Origin: Aquincola tertiaricarbonis
Lineage (GTDB): Bacteria; Pseudomonadota; Gammaproteobacteria; Burkholderiales; Burkholderiaceae_C
Reading direction: 5' to 3'
DNA: 64,000 bases
Assembly: GCF_000969605.1 (NCBI RefSeq)
Contig: NZ_JZUE01000006.1
Coordinates: 62,001 to 126,000, forward strand
The notes under the pieces are model-generated. The model did not search any database and had not been told where the DNA came from. It saw only the letters and a program-made list of their open reading frames with translations. The position numbers and the translations under genes were made by a program. Each line of letters opens with the position of its first letter. Position 1 is the first letter of the stretch. Shown in pieces: positions 26,312 to 35,214 of this stretch.

Positions 26312-27646
26312 TCAACGGTCCAGCGCCGGCCGCTTCGGATTGAAGGTCCAGCCGGGGATCAGGTACTGCATCGCCACTGCGTCGTCGCGCGCGCCCAGCC
26401 CGTGCTGCAGGTACAGCTGGTGGGCCTTCTCCACCTCCACCATGTCCAGCGTCACGCCCAGGCCGGGCTGCTTCGGCACCTGCACCAGGCCGCCGCGGAT
26501 CTGGAGCGGGTCGGTGGTCAGGCGCTGGCCGTCCTGCCAGATCCAGTGGGTGTCGATGGCCGTCACGTTGCCCGGCGCCGCCGCGGCCACGTGGGTGAAC
26601 ATCGCCAGCGACACGTCGAAGTGATTGTTGGAATGCGAGCCCCAGGTCAGGCCCCAGTCGCGGCAGGTCTGGGCCACGCGCACGCTGCCGGCCATCGTCC
26701 AGAAATGCGGGTCGGCCAGCGGGATGTCCACCGACTGCAGCGCCAGCGCATGGCTGAGCTGCCGCCAGTCGGTGGCGATCATGTTGGTGGCGGTGGGCAG
26801 GCCGGTGGCGCGGCGGAACTCGGCCATCACCTCGCGGCCGGAGAAGCCTTCTTCCGCGCCGCAGGGGTCCTCGGCATAGGCCACCACGCCGCGCATGTCG
26901 CGCATCAGGCGGATGGCGTCCTTCAGCAGCCAGCCGCCGTTCGGGTCCAGCGTCACGCGGGCGTTCGGAAAGCGCTCGTGCAGCGCGCGAATGGCCTCGA
27001 TCTCTTCTTCCGCCCGCAGCGCGCCGCCCTTCAACTTGAAGTCGTTGAAGCCGTAGCGCTGGTAGGCGGCTTCGGCCAGCTTCACCACCGCCTCGGGCGT
27101 CATCGCCGGCTCATGGCGCAGGCGCTGCCAGTCGTCGTCGGCGTCGGGCTGGCTGTCGTACGGCAGGTCGGTCCTGGACTTGTCGCCGATGAAGAAGAGG
27201 TAGCCCAGCATCTCCACCGCATCGCGCTGCTGGCCTTCGCCGAGCAGGGCCGCCACCGGCAGGCCCAGGTGCTGGCCCAGCAGGTCGAGCATGGCCGATT
27301 CCACCGCCGTGACGGCATGGATGGTGGTGCGCAGGTCGAAGGTCTGCAGCCCGCGGCCGCCGGCATCGCGGTCGGCGAAGGCCTGCTGCAGCGTGCGCAG
27401 CAGCCCGGCATGGCTGCCCACCGGCTGGCCCACCACCAGCGGGCGGGCGTCTTCGAGCGTCTGGCGGATCTTCTCGCCGCCGGGCACCTCGCCCACGCCG
27501 GTGCGCCCGGCGCTGTCGGTGAGGATCAGCAGGTTGCGGGTGAAGAACGGGCCGTGCGCGCCGCTGAGGTTCAGCAGCATGCTGTCGCGGCCTGCGACGG
27601 GGATCACGCGCAGGGCGGTGATGGTGGGGGTGGAAGAGAGCGTCAT
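26312..27646 (-). CDS. gudD: Glucarate dehydratase
   Basis: A 444-residue enolase-superfamily enzyme that converts D-glucarate to 5-dehydro-4-deoxy-D-glucarate. Diagnostic parts are the N-terminal [43 protein letters not shown], the catalytic-Lys motif FNDFKLKGG, the metal ligand segments LDPNGGWLL and YAEDPCG, and the catalytic His in [16 protein letters not shown]. Length and motifs match GudD throughout. It lies 16 bases after the Bug-type receptor gene on the same strand, so uptake and first catabolic step are co-transcribed. The next enzyme of the pathway is not in the window. Confidence 0.95.
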   Translation of the reverse strand: MTLSSTPTITALRVIPVAGRDSMLLNLSGAHGPFFTRNLLILTDSAGRTGVGEVPGGEKIRQTLEDARPLVVGQPVGSHAGLLRTLQQAFADRDAGGRGLQTFDLRTTIHAVTAVESAMLDLLGQHLGLPVAALLGEGQQRDAVEMLGYLFFIGDKSRTDLPYDSQPDADDDWQRLRHEPAMTPEAVVKLAEAAYQRYGFNDFKLKGGALRAEEEIEAIRALHERFPNARVTLDPNGGWLLKDAIRLMRDMRGVVAYAEDPCGAEEGFSGREVMAEFRRATGLPTATNMIATDWRQLSHALALQSVDIPLADPHFWTMAGSVRVAQTCRDWGLTWGSHSNNHFDVSLAMFTHVAAAAPGNVTAIDTHWIWQDGQRLTTDPLQIRGGLVQVPKQPGLGVTLDMVEVEKAHQLYLQHGLGARDDAVAMQYLIPGWTFNPKRPALDR

Positions 27647-27662
27647 CGTGTTTGCCTTCGGC

Positions 27663-28643
27663 TCAATCCGCGGTGATCTTGCCGGTCTCGATGACCTTCT
27701 TCCAGCGCGCGAACTCGCGCTGCTGGAATTCGGCGAACTGCGCCGGCGTGTTGGCCACGATCTCCAGGCCCACCGCGGTGAACTGCTGGCGGGTCTGCGG
27801 CTCGTTCAGCGCGGCCACCACTGCCTCGTGCATGCGGTTGCGCACCTCGGGCGGCAGGCCCTTGGGGCCCAGCACCGCCTGCCAGGAATACACGTCCACG
27901 TTCTTAACGCCGGCCTCGGCCATCGTGGGCACGTCGGGCAGCACCGCGGCGCGCTGGGTGCCGGTGACGGCCAGCGCGCGCAGCTTGCCGGCGCGGATGT
28001 GCTGCAGCACCGCATTGACGTTCTGGAACGAGGCATCCACCTGGCCGCCCAGCAGGTCCGAGATGGCCGGGCCGCCGCCCTTGTACGGGATGTGCAGGCC
28101 GCGGGTGCCGGTTTCCTGCCAGAACAGCTCGGCGGTCAGGTGGTCGCTGGAGCCGTTGCCCGAGGAGGCGAAGGTCATCTTGTCAGGCTGCGCCTTCTGC
28201 TGCGCCACCACGTCGGCCAGCGTCTTGTGCGGCGAAGCCACCGGCACCACCAGCACATTGGGCGCCTGCACCGCCACGGTGATGGGATCGAAGTCCTTCA
28301 GCGCGTCGTACGGCATGCTCTTGATGAGGTGCGGCGCGATCACCAGCGGCCCCAGCGAGGTGACGAGGAATGTGCTGCCGTCCGGTGCCGCACGCTTGAC
28401 GCCACCCGCGCCGATGGTGCCGGTGGCGCCCGCCTTGTTGTCCACCACGAAGGTCTGGTTCAGGCTCTTGCCGAGCGAGGCGGCCAGCGCGCGGGCGATG
28501 GTGTCGGTGGAGCCGCCGGGCGGGAACGGCACCAGCAGCGTCACCGGCTTGGAAGGCCAGGTCGCCGGCTGTGCCAGGGCGCCCGCAGCGGAAGCCAGCG
28601 CGAGGGCGGTACCCAGCGCCATCGAGGTCAGCAGTCGCTTCAT
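27663..28643 (-). CDS. Bug-family (tripartite tricarboxylate-type) solute-binding protein
   Basis: A 326-residue periplasmic receptor starting [25 protein letters not shown], a clear signal peptide, with GGAGA eight bases before the start. The mature protein has the Bug hallmarks [39 protein letters not shown] and [20 protein letters not shown]. Bug proteins bind organic acids and work with TctAB-type membrane partners or alone as sensors. The partner genes are not nearby. Its position upstream of gudD makes glucarate (or galactarate) the likely ligand. An earlier in-frame start would put 18 arginine-rich residues before the signal peptide and was rejected. Confidence 0.92.
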   Translation of the reverse strand: MKRLLTSMALGTALALASAAGALAQPATWPSKPVTLLVPFPPGGSTDTIARALAASLGKSLNQTFVVDNKAGATGTIGAGGVKRAAPDGSTFLVTSLGPLVIAPHLIKSMPYDALKDFDPITVAVQAPNVLVVPVASPHKTLADVVAQQKAQPDKMTFASSGNGSSDHLTAELFWQETGTRGLHIPYKGGGPAISDLLGGQVDASFQNVNAVLQHIRAGKLRALAVTGTQRAAVLPDVPTMAEAGVKNVDVYSWQAVLGPKGLPPEVRNRMHEAVVAALNEPQTRQQFTAVGLEIVANTPAQFAEFQQREFARWKKVIETGKITAD

Positions 28644-28674
28644 GAATCGTCTCCTTGGTCTGCGATGGCGCGAT

Positions 28675-28686
28675 GTTATCGTTATC
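28675..28686 (-). promoter_or_regulatory. Candidate operator (GATAACGATAAC), CpG-centred
   Basis: On the plus strand this reads GTTATCGTTATC, an imperfect dyad centred on CG 32 bases upstream of the Bug receptor start. Together with the similar site at 28723-28734 it fits the LacI/GalR style of CpG-centred operators, which commonly control sugar-acid genes. No such regulator gene is in the window. The assignment is by pattern only. Confidence 0.35.
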
Positions 28687-28722
28687 ACACGCTGCAAAGT
28701 TGTGGCGACTACCTAGAAGACA

Positions 28723-28734
28723 GTTAACGGTAAC
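28723..28734 (-). promoter_or_regulatory. Candidate LacI-type operator (GTTAACGGTAAC)
   Basis: A near-perfect dyad with a central CG (10 of 12 positions symmetric), 80 bases upstream of the Bug-gudD operon and 48 bases from the site at 28675. Two sites at that spacing in an otherwise GC-rich gap suggest cooperative repression of glucarate genes. Alternative: a GntR-type site. Inference from symmetry. Confidence 0.4.
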
Positions 28735-28764
28735 CCGGCACGCCGGGCGACCGGGCATGTGCCC

Positions 28765-30480
28765 TCAAGCCGCCGCCGCGGTCGCGGCCAGGTGCTGGTG
28801 GATGGCCGCCACCACCGCCGCGCCCTCGCCGATGGCGCCGCCCACCCGCTTGACCGAGCCGGACCGCACGTCGCCCACTGCGAACACGCCCGGCACGCTG
28901 GCCGCCAGCGGCGAAGGCGCGCCGCCCTGGCCGGTGAGCACGAAGCCATGCGCATCCAGCGCCACGCCGCAGCCGGCCAGCCAGCGGGTTTCCGGCTCGG
29001 CGCCCACGAACAGGAACACGCCACGCACCTCGCGGGTGGTGGCTTCGCCGCTGTCGCGGTGGCGCCAGCTGGCGGCCTTCAGGCCCTGTGACTCGTCGCC
29101 GTGCAGGCCGGTGAGCTCGGTGCGCGTCAGCAGCTCGATGCGTGGCGACGCCGCGATGCGGTCGATCAGGTAGCGCGACATCGTCGCCGCCAGGCCCGGC
29201 CCGCGCACCAGCATGAACACCCGGGAGGCATGCTGCGACAGGAACACCGCCGCCTGCCCGGCCGAGTTGCCGCCGCCCACCAGTGCCACCTCGGCCTGTG
29301 CGCAACCGCGCGCTTTCAGCGCGGAGGCCCAGTACGACACGCCGCGGCCTTCGAACTGCGCCAGGCCCGGCACCTCCGGCCGGCGGTAGCGCGCGCCGCT
29401 GGCGATCACCACCGTGCGGCTGCGCAGCAGCCGGCCGTCGGTCAGGCGGATGGCCAGCGGTGCGCCGGGGTGGCCGGGGCCGGCACAGTCCAGCGCGGCG
29501 GCCTCGGCCGGAATCAGCATCTCGGCGCCGAATTTCTGCGCCTGCACGAAGGCCCGGCCCGCCAGTGCCTGGCCGGAGATGCCGGTGGGAAAGCCCAGGT
29601 AGTTCTCGATGCGGGCGCTGGCACCGGCCTGGCCGCCGTGGGCGCGGCAGTCCAGCACCGCCACCCGCAGGCCTTCGGAGGCGGCATACACCGCAGTGGC
29701 CAGGCCGGCCGGGCCGGCGCCGACGATGGCCACGTCGTAGTCGTCGTCGAACTCGGCCGTGCCCACCATGCCCAGGCAGCGCGCCAGCCCGGCCTCGCCG
29801 GGGTTCACCAGCACCGCGCCGTTGGGGCACACCACCACCACGTCGCCCGGGCCGGCGTCGTACTGGCGCACCAGGGCGGCCGCCACCGCATCGTCCGCCG
29901 GGTCCACCGCATGGTGGGGCTGGCCGTTGCGCGCCAGGAAGCCCTGCAGCTGCAGCAGCAGGTGGCCGCCGGGCGAGCCGATGAGCACCGGGCCGCTGCC
30001 ACCCGACTCGATCAGCGCCACCCGGCGCAGGATCAGGGCGCGCACCAGGCGCTCGCCCAGGTCGGCCTCCGCGATGATCAGGGCGCGCAGCTGCTCTGGC
30101 GGAATCAGCAGCGCCTCCACCTCGCTCAGCGCGTGGCCGTCCACCAGCGCCGGCCGGCCCGAGAGCTGGCCCACCTCGGCCAGGAACTGGCCGCGGCCCT
30201 GGGTGGCCACCGGCGTCACCCGGCCGAGGCCGTCGCGCTGGGTGATGGCCACCTCGCCCGACAGCAGCACGAACATGCCCGGCCCGGGCTCGCCCGCGGC
30301 AAACAGACGGCTGCCGGCGGCATGCCGCTGCAGCCGGCCGAAGCGGGCGATGCGCTCCAGCTCCTCGTCGGTAAGCGTTGGAAACATCTGGGCCTGGCGG
30401 CCGTGCAGCGCGCTGTAGGGCGTGAACGGTGCATCGGCGACGGGGTCGGCGGCGGGCTCGGCGGGCGGGCGGTCGGCCAT
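28765..30480 (-). CDS. cNMP-binding domain fused to thioredoxin reductase-like FAD oxidoreductase
   Basis: A 571-residue cytoplasmic protein. Residues about 30-150 form a cyclic nucleotide-binding/CRP-like sensor domain (LFAAGEPGPGMFVLLSGEVAIT), then a thioredoxin-like linker (to about 240), then a low-molecular-weight thioredoxin reductase module with FAD motif VAIVGAGPAGLATAVYAASEGL, GGQAGASARIENYLGFP, NAD motif VALVGGGNSAGQAAVFLS and VFAVGDVRSGSVKRV. The redox-active CxxC of thioredoxin reductase is missing: the site reads GVSYWASALKARGC. It therefore cannot be a classical thioredoxin reductase. It is divergent from paoABC, and a role in redox supply or sensing is possible but unproven. 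Confidence 0.88.
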   Translation of the reverse strand: MADRPPAEPAADPVADAPFTPYSALHGRQAQMFPTLTDEELERIARFGRLQRHAAGSRLFAAGEPGPGMFVLLSGEVAITQRDGLGRVTPVATQGRGQFLAEVGQLSGRPALVDGHALSEVEALLIPPEQLRALIIAEADLGERLVRALILRRVALIESGGSGPVLIGSPGGHLLLQLQGFLARNGQPHHAVDPADDAVAAALVRQYDAGPGDVVVVCPNGAVLVNPGEAGLARCLGMVGTAEFDDDYDVAIVGAGPAGLATAVYAASEGLRVAVLDCRAHGGQAGASARIENYLGFPTGISGQALAGRAFVQAQKFGAEMLIPAEAAALDCAGPGHPGAPLAIRLTDGRLLRSRTVVIASGARYRRPEVPGLAQFEGRGVSYWASALKARGCAQAEVALVGGGNSAGQAAVFLSQHASRVFMLVRGPGLAATMSRYLIDRIAASPRIELLTRTELTGLHGDESQGLKAASWRHRDSGEATTREVRGVFLFVGAEPETRWLAGCGVALDAHGFVLTGQGGAPSPLAASVPGVFAVGDVRSGSVKRVGGAIGEGAAVVAAIHQHLAATAAAA

Positions 30481-30602
30481 GGAGGGCTCCCGGTACGGCT
30501 GGGATGGGATGCGACCAGCTTACCAATGCGCGGCGGCGCGTCCGCGGGCTCGGTGTTTGCCGACCCGCGCCCAACGGCCGATGGCGGCCAGGAGCAACAC
30601 CC

Positions 30603-31256
30603 ATGGACACTGATCGATCGAGCAAACCGGCCGGCGCGGCCTTCAACCGCCGCGAGGTGCTGCTGGCCGGCGCCGCGTCGGTGGCCGCCGGCGGCATGGC
30701 CGGCGAGGCCGCGGCCCAGCCGGCCGGCAGCCAGCCGCTGCCGCCCACCACCCGCGTCAAGTTCGAGGTCAACGGCCAGGCCCAGACGCTGACGCTGGAC
30801 AACCGCACCACGCTGCTGGATGCGCTGCGCGAACACCTGCAGCTCACCGGCAGCAAGAAGGGCTGCGACCACGGCCAGTGCGGTGCCTGCACCGTGATCG
30901 CCGACGGCCGGCGCATCAATGCCTGCCTGTCGCTGGCGGTCATGCACGAGGGCTCGCGCATCACCACCATCGAAGGCCTGGGCACGCCCACGCAGCTGCA
31001 TCCGATGCAGGCCGCCTTCGTGCGGCACGACGGCTACCAGTGCGGCTATTGCACGCCGGGGCAGATCTGCTCGGCGGTGGCGGTGCTGGACGAGGTGCGG
31101 GCCAACATCCCCAGCCACGTCACGGCCGACCTGCAGGCGCAGCCGCTGCTCAGCGCGGAAGAACTGCGCGAGCGCATGAGCGGCAACATCTGCCGCTGCG
31201 GCGCCTACTCCAACATCGTTGATGCGATCAACGAAGTGGCGGGGGTGCGCGCATGA
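30603..31256 (+). CDS. paoA: Aldehyde oxidoreductase, 2Fe-2S subunit (PaoA-like)
   Basis: A 217-residue small subunit of a xanthine oxidase-family enzyme. The N-terminus has a twin-arginine signal ([17 protein letters not shown]), so the assembled complex is exported to the periplasm. The plant-type 2Fe-2S motif is [12 protein letters not shown] with a later Cys in INACLSL, and the second cluster is [12 protein letters not shown] with NICRCGAY. It passes electrons from the molybdenum site. ATG 30603 was chosen because the upstream in-frame sequence is arginine-rich shadow. The stop overlaps the next start by four bases. Confidence 0.93.
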   Translation: MDTDRSSKPAGAAFNRREVLLAGAASVAAGGMAGEAAAQPAGSQPLPPTTRVKFEVNGQAQTLTLDNRTTLLDALREHLQLTGSKKGCDHGQCGACTVIADGRRINACLSLAVMHEGSRITTIEGLGTPTQLHPMQAAFVRHDGYQCGYCTPGQICSAVAVLDEVRANIPSHVTADLQAQPLLSAEELRERMSGNICRCGAYSNIVDAINEVAGVRA

Positions 31257-32203
31257 AGGCCTTCACCTACGAACGCGCGCGCACGCCGGCCGAGGCGGCC
31301 GCTGCGGCGCGCCGCACGCCGGGCGCCCGCTTCATCGCCGGCGGCACCAACCTGCTGGACCTGATGAAGCTGCAGATCGAGACGCCCACCCACCTGGTGG
31401 ACGTCAACGGCATCGGCCTGGATGCCATCGAGCCGCAGCCCGGCGGCGGCCTGCGCGTGGGCGCGCTGGTGCGCAACACCGACCTGGCCGCCGACAGCCG
31501 CGTGCGGCGCGACTATGCGGTGCTGTCGCGCGCGCTGCTGTCGGGTGCCTCGGGCCAGCTGCGCAACAAGGCCACCACGGCCGGCAACCTGCTGCAGCGC
31601 ACCCGCTGCCCCTATTTCTACGACACCGACCAGCCCTGCAACAAGCGCCAGCCCGGCAGCGGCTGCGCCGCGCAGGGCGGTTATTCGCGCCAGCTGGCGG
31701 TGGTGGGCACCAGCAACGCCTGCATCGCCACCCATCCCAGCGACATGGCGGTGGCCATGCGGGTGCTGGACGCCACGGTGGAAACGGTGCGGCCCGACGG
31801 CAGCGCCCGCACCATCCCCATCGCCGACTTTCACCGGCTGCCCGGCGACACGCCGCAGGTGGACACGGTGCTGGAAGCCGGCGAGCTGATCACCGCCGTG
31901 AGCCTGCCGCCACCGGTGGGCGGGCGGCATGTCTACCGCAAGGTGCGCGACCGCGCCTCCTATGCCTTCGCACTGGTGTCGGTGGCCGCGGTGATCCAGC
32001 CCGACGGCAGCGGCCGCGTGGCCGTGGGCGGCGTGGCGCACAAGCCCTGGCGCCTGGAGGCGGCCGAGCCGCTGCTGCCGCAGGGGGCCAAGGCCTTCAC
32101 CGCGCAGTTGCTGGCCGGCGCGCGCACCACCGAGCACAACGCATTCAAGCTGCCGCTGGTGGAGCGCACGCTCGCCGCCGTGCTGGCCGACACGAGGGCC
32201 TGA
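31253..32203 (+). CDS. paoB: Aldehyde oxidoreductase, FAD subunit (PaoB-like)
   Basis: A 316-residue FAD-binding subunit of the CO dehydrogenase/xanthine dehydrogenase type. It begins [19 protein letters not shown] and has the flavin-binding [16 protein letters not shown] and [17 protein letters not shown] segments. The Cys cluster in [21 protein letters not shown] matches the extra 4Fe-4S site of the E. coli PaoB (YagS) group and is absent from most relatives. It starts inside the end of the 2Fe-2S gene (ATGA) and ends four bases before the large subunit. Confidence 0.93.
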   Translation: MKAFTYERARTPAEAAAAARRTPGARFIAGGTNLLDLMKLQIETPTHLVDVNGIGLDAIEPQPGGGLRVGALVRNTDLAADSRVRRDYAVLSRALLSGASGQLRNKATTAGNLLQRTRCPYFYDTDQPCNKRQPGSGCAAQGGYSRQLAVVGTSNACIATHPSDMAVAMRVLDATVETVRPDGSARTIPIADFHRLPGDTPQVDTVLEAGELITAVSLPPPVGGRHVYRKVRDRASYAFALVSVAAVIQPDGSGRVAVGGVAHKPWRLEAAEPLLPQGAKAFTAQLLAGARTTEHNAFKLPLVERTLAAVLADTRA

Positions 32204-32207
32204 CGCC

Positions 32208-34418
32208 ATGAAGTTCGACACACCCGCCACCACCAATCCGATCGACCAGATGAAGGTCGTCGGCCAGCCCCTGTCCCGCATCGACGGGCCGATGAAGACC
32301 AGCGGCACCGCGCTGTATGCCTACGAGCGGCACGACGTGGCACGCCAGCCGGCCTACGGCCATGTGATCGGCGCCGGCATCGCCAAGGGCCGCATCGAGT
32401 CCATCGACACCAGCGCGGCCCGCGCCGCGCCCGGCGTGCTGGCCATCATCACCGCCGACAACGCCGGCAAGCTCGACAAGGGCAAGCTCAACACCGCGCG
32501 GCTGCTGGCCGGGCCCGAGGTGCAGCACTACCACCAGGCCGTGGCCCTGGTGGTGGCCGGCAGCTTCGAGCAGGCCCGCGCCGCGGCCGCCTTGGTGAAG
32601 GTGCGTTATGCAAAGCAGCCCGGCGCCTTCGACCTGGAGGCAGTGAAGGACGGCGCGCCCCTGGCCAAGCCCAACGAGAACAGCGGCCCCACGCAGACGG
32701 CGGTCGGCAATTTCGAGTCGGCCTTCGCCGCCGCGCCGGTGAAGCTGGACGCGCGCTACACCACGCCCGACCAGTCGCACGCGATGATGGAGCCGCATGC
32801 CTCCATGGCCTCGTGGGAGGGCGACCAGCTGACCGTGTGGACGTCCAACCAGATGATCGACTGGACCACCGGCGACCTGGCCAAGACGCTGGGCATCCCG
32901 AAGGAGAAGGTGCGGCTGGTGTCGCCCTTCATCGGCGGCGGCTTCGGCGGCAAGCTGTTCCTGCGCGCCGATGCATTGCTGGCCGCGCTGGGCGCCAGGG
33001 CCGTGGGCCGGCCGGTGAAGGTGGCGCTGCAGCGGCCGCTGATCATCAACAACACCACCCACCGGCCGGCCACGCTGCAGCGCATCCGCATCGGCGCGGG
33101 GCGCGACGGGCGCATCACCGCCATCGGCCATGAGAGCTGGTCGGGCGACCTGCCCGAAGGCTCGCCGGAGACGGCGGTGAACCAGACCCGGCTGCTGTAT
33201 GCCGGCGCCAACCGCATGACCGCCATGCGCCTGGCGGTGCTGGACCTGCCCGAGGGCAATGCGATGCGCGCCCCTGGCGAGGCGCCGGGCATGATGGCGC
33301 TGGAGATCGCCATCGACGAGATGGCCGAGCGCCTGGGCATGGACCCGGTGCAGTTCCGCATCCTCAACGACACGATGGTGGACCCCGAGAAGCCCGAGCG
33401 CCGCTTCTCGCAGCGCCGGCTGGCGGACTGCCTGCGCATCGGCGCCGAGCGCTTCGGCTGGAACCAGCGCAACCCCAAGCCCGCCAGCCGGCGCGAGGGC
33501 CGCTGGCTGGTGGGCACCGGCATGGCCGCGGCCTTCCGCAACAACATGCAGCAGGCCTCCGGCGCGTGGGTGCGGCTGGACGACCGCGGCATGGTGACGG
33601 TGGAGACCGACATGACCGACATCGGCACCGGCACCTACACCATCGTGGCCCAGACCGCTGCAGAGACCATGGGCCTGCCCATCGACAAGGTGGCGGTGCG
33701 GCTGGGCGATTCCAGCTACCCGGCCTCGGCCGGGTCGGGCGGCCAGTGGGGCGCCAACAATGCCACCGCGGGCGTGTACGCGGCCTGCATGAAGCTGCGC
33801 GAGGCGGTGGCTGCGCGCCTGGGCGTGCCGGCGGGCGACGCGGAGTTCAGCGGCGGGCAGGTGCGCGGCGGCGGCCGCAGCATGACGCTGGCCGAGGCGG
33901 CCGGTGCCCAGGGCCTGGTGGCGGAGGACCGCATCGAGTACGGCGACCTGGACAAGCGCTTCCAGCAGAGCACCTTCGGCGCGCACTTCGTGGAAGTGGC
34001 GGTGGATGCCGCCACCGGTGAGATCCGCGTGCGGCGCATGCTGGCGGTGTGCGCGGCCGGCCGCATCCTCAACCCGAAGACGGCGCGCAGCCAGGTGATC
34101 GGCGCGATGACCATGGGCGTGGGCGCGGCGCTGATGGAGGAACTGGCGGTGGACCACCGCCACGGCTTCTTCGTCAACCACGACCTGGCGGGCTACGAAG
34201 TGCCGGTGCATGCCGACATCCCGCACCAGGACGTGATCTTCCTGGACGAGGCGGATCCGACGTCCTCCCCGATGAAGGCCAAGGGCGTGGGCGAGCTGGG
34301 CCTGTGCGGCGTGGGTGCCGCCATCGCCAATGCGGTGCACCATGCCACGGGCGTGCGGGTGCGCGACTATCCGGTGACCCTGGAGAAGCTGCTGGACAAG
34401 CTGCCCGCCGTGGCCTGA
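32208..34418 (+). CDS. paoC: Aldehyde oxidoreductase, molybdenum cofactor subunit (PaoC-like)
   Basis: A 736-residue catalytic subunit that binds molybdopterin cofactor and oxidises aldehydes to acids. Visible landmarks: substrate/cofactor region VSPFIGGGFGGKLFLRADALLAA, MRAPGEAPGMMALEIAIDEMAERLGMDPVQFR, GTGTYTIVAQTAAE, and the catalytic Glu696 in KGVGELGLCG. Length and motifs match PaoC (YagR). It needs a PaoD/XdhC-like cofactor chaperone, which is not encoded in this operon. A hairpin followed by T residues at 34440-34480 may end the operon. Confidence 0.93.
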   Translation: MKFDTPATTNPIDQMKVVGQPLSRIDGPMKTSGTALYAYERHDVARQPAYGHVIGAGIAKGRIESIDTSAARAAPGVLAIITADNAGKLDKGKLNTARLLAGPEVQHYHQAVALVVAGSFEQARAAAALVKVRYAKQPGAFDLEAVKDGAPLAKPNENSGPTQTAVGNFESAFAAAPVKLDARYTTPDQSHAMMEPHASMASWEGDQLTVWTSNQMIDWTTGDLAKTLGIPKEKVRLVSPFIGGGFGGKLFLRADALLAALGARAVGRPVKVALQRPLIINNTTHRPATLQRIRIGAGRDGRITAIGHESWSGDLPEGSPETAVNQTRLLYAGANRMTAMRLAVLDLPEGNAMRAPGEAPGMMALEIAIDEMAERLGMDPVQFRILNDTMVDPEKPERRFSQRRLADCLRIGAERFGWNQRNPKPASRREGRWLVGTGMAAAFRNNMQQASGAWVRLDDRGMVTVETDMTDIGTGTYTIVAQTAAETMGLPIDKVAVRLGDSSYPASAGSGGQWGANNATAGVYAACMKLREAVAARLGVPAGDAEFSGGQVRGGGRSMTLAEAAGAQGLVAEDRIEYGDLDKRFQQSTFGAHFVEVAVDAATGEIRVRRMLAVCAAGRILNPKTARSQVIGAMTMGVGAALMEELAVDHRHGFFVNHDLAGYEVPVHADIPHQDVIFLDEADPTSSPMKAKGVGELGLCGVGAAIANAVHHATGVRVRDYPVTLEKLLDKLPAVA

Positions 34419-34439
34419 TCCGGCAGCGGGCGCCGCCCA

Positions 34440-34480
34440 CCCGGCCGGACAGGGTCGGCCGGGTAGACTGCCGGGTTTTT
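34440..34480 (+). terminator. Candidate rho-independent terminator after paoABC
   Basis: CCCGGC at 34440-34445 can pair with GCCGGG at 34470-34475, immediately followed by five T. An alternative, stronger inner stem is 34440-34447 with 34456-34463, which would leave the T-run 12 bases away. Either would sit between the pao operon and the DUF3348 cluster. The next gene's promoter must also be close, so the assignment is tentative. Confidence 0.4.
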
Positions 34481-34503
34481 CTTCCCGAATGTCTGCTGGC
34501 GTC

Positions 34504-35214
34504 ATGGCGCATGCCCCGAGGCGCACGGATGTCACCGGCTCGGCGCTCGTGCGCCTGCTCGGCCGCCTGGCCGAGGCCGGGGCGCCCGCTTCCAACCAGG
34601 TGTTTCCCGAACGGCTGAGCCAGTGGCTCGGCTGGGCGGATGCCATTTCGCTGCATGCGGCCCTCGGCGGTGCCGCGGTGCCGGCGGCGGCCACGCCTGG
34701 CCCCGCCGCGCCCTCCCCCGTCGTCCGTGCGCTGGCCGACGAAAGCCGCCGGCTGCATGCCAGCCTGCGGCAGGCCATCGACACGCCGCCCGCGGGCGAC
34801 GCGGCCGACGACGCCGGCGAGCCGGCTGCGGTACCCGACTTCGCGCCGCTGCGCCGGCTCTACCGCAGCCGCCAGCAGGCGATGGAAGCGGCCATCGGCC
34901 CGCTGCGCGCGCGGCTGCGCCAGGCGCTGGCCGCGCAGTCGGCCGCCGGCGCCCGGCTGGCCGAGGTCGATGCGGTGATGACGCAGGTGCTGGCGCCGCA
35001 GGAGCGGCGGCTGCTGGCCACCGTGCCCGGCCTGCTGGAGCCGCGCCTGCGCCGGCTGGCCGCCAGCCAGGCCGAAGCCGGCCCCGCCGCCTGGCGGCCG
35101 CTGTTCCGGCAGGAGCTGCAGGCGGTGCTGCGCGCCGAGCTGGACATTCGATTCCAACCCGTCCTCGGCCTGCTGGCAGCCCTGGGCGTGAAGCAGGCCT
35201 TCGAACATGACTAG
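34504..35214 (+). CDS. DUF3348 family protein
   Basis: A 236-residue soluble protein beginning MAHAPRRTDVTGSALVRLLGRL, then RLSQWLGWADAISLHAAL, which is the DUF3348 signature as I know it from Burkholderiales. The rest is mostly helical, with AEVDAVMTQVLAPQERRLLATVPGLLEPRLRRL and a conserved-looking C-terminus FRQELQAVLRAELDIRFQPVLGLLAAL. An ATG 15 bases upstream (34489) is possible but not supported by the family N-terminus. It is the first of four overlapping genes and overlaps the DUF802 gene by eight bases. Function unknown; it probably serves the membrane motor encoded next. Confidence 0.85.
   Translation: MAHAPRRTDVTGSALVRLLGRLAEAGAPASNQVFPERLSQWLGWADAISLHAALGGAAVPAAATPGPAAPSPVVRALADESRRLHASLRQAIDTPPAGDAADDAGEPAAVPDFAPLRRLYRSRQQAMEAAIGPLRARLRQALAAQSAAGARLAEVDAVMTQVLAPQERRLLATVPGLLEPRLRRLAASQAEAGPAAWRPLFRQELQAVLRAELDIRFQPVLGLLAALGVKQAFEHD

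Noticed and set aside
28765-30480. Annotation as a true thioredoxin reductase
   Set aside because: The redox CxxC is absent, so only fold-level similarity is claimed.
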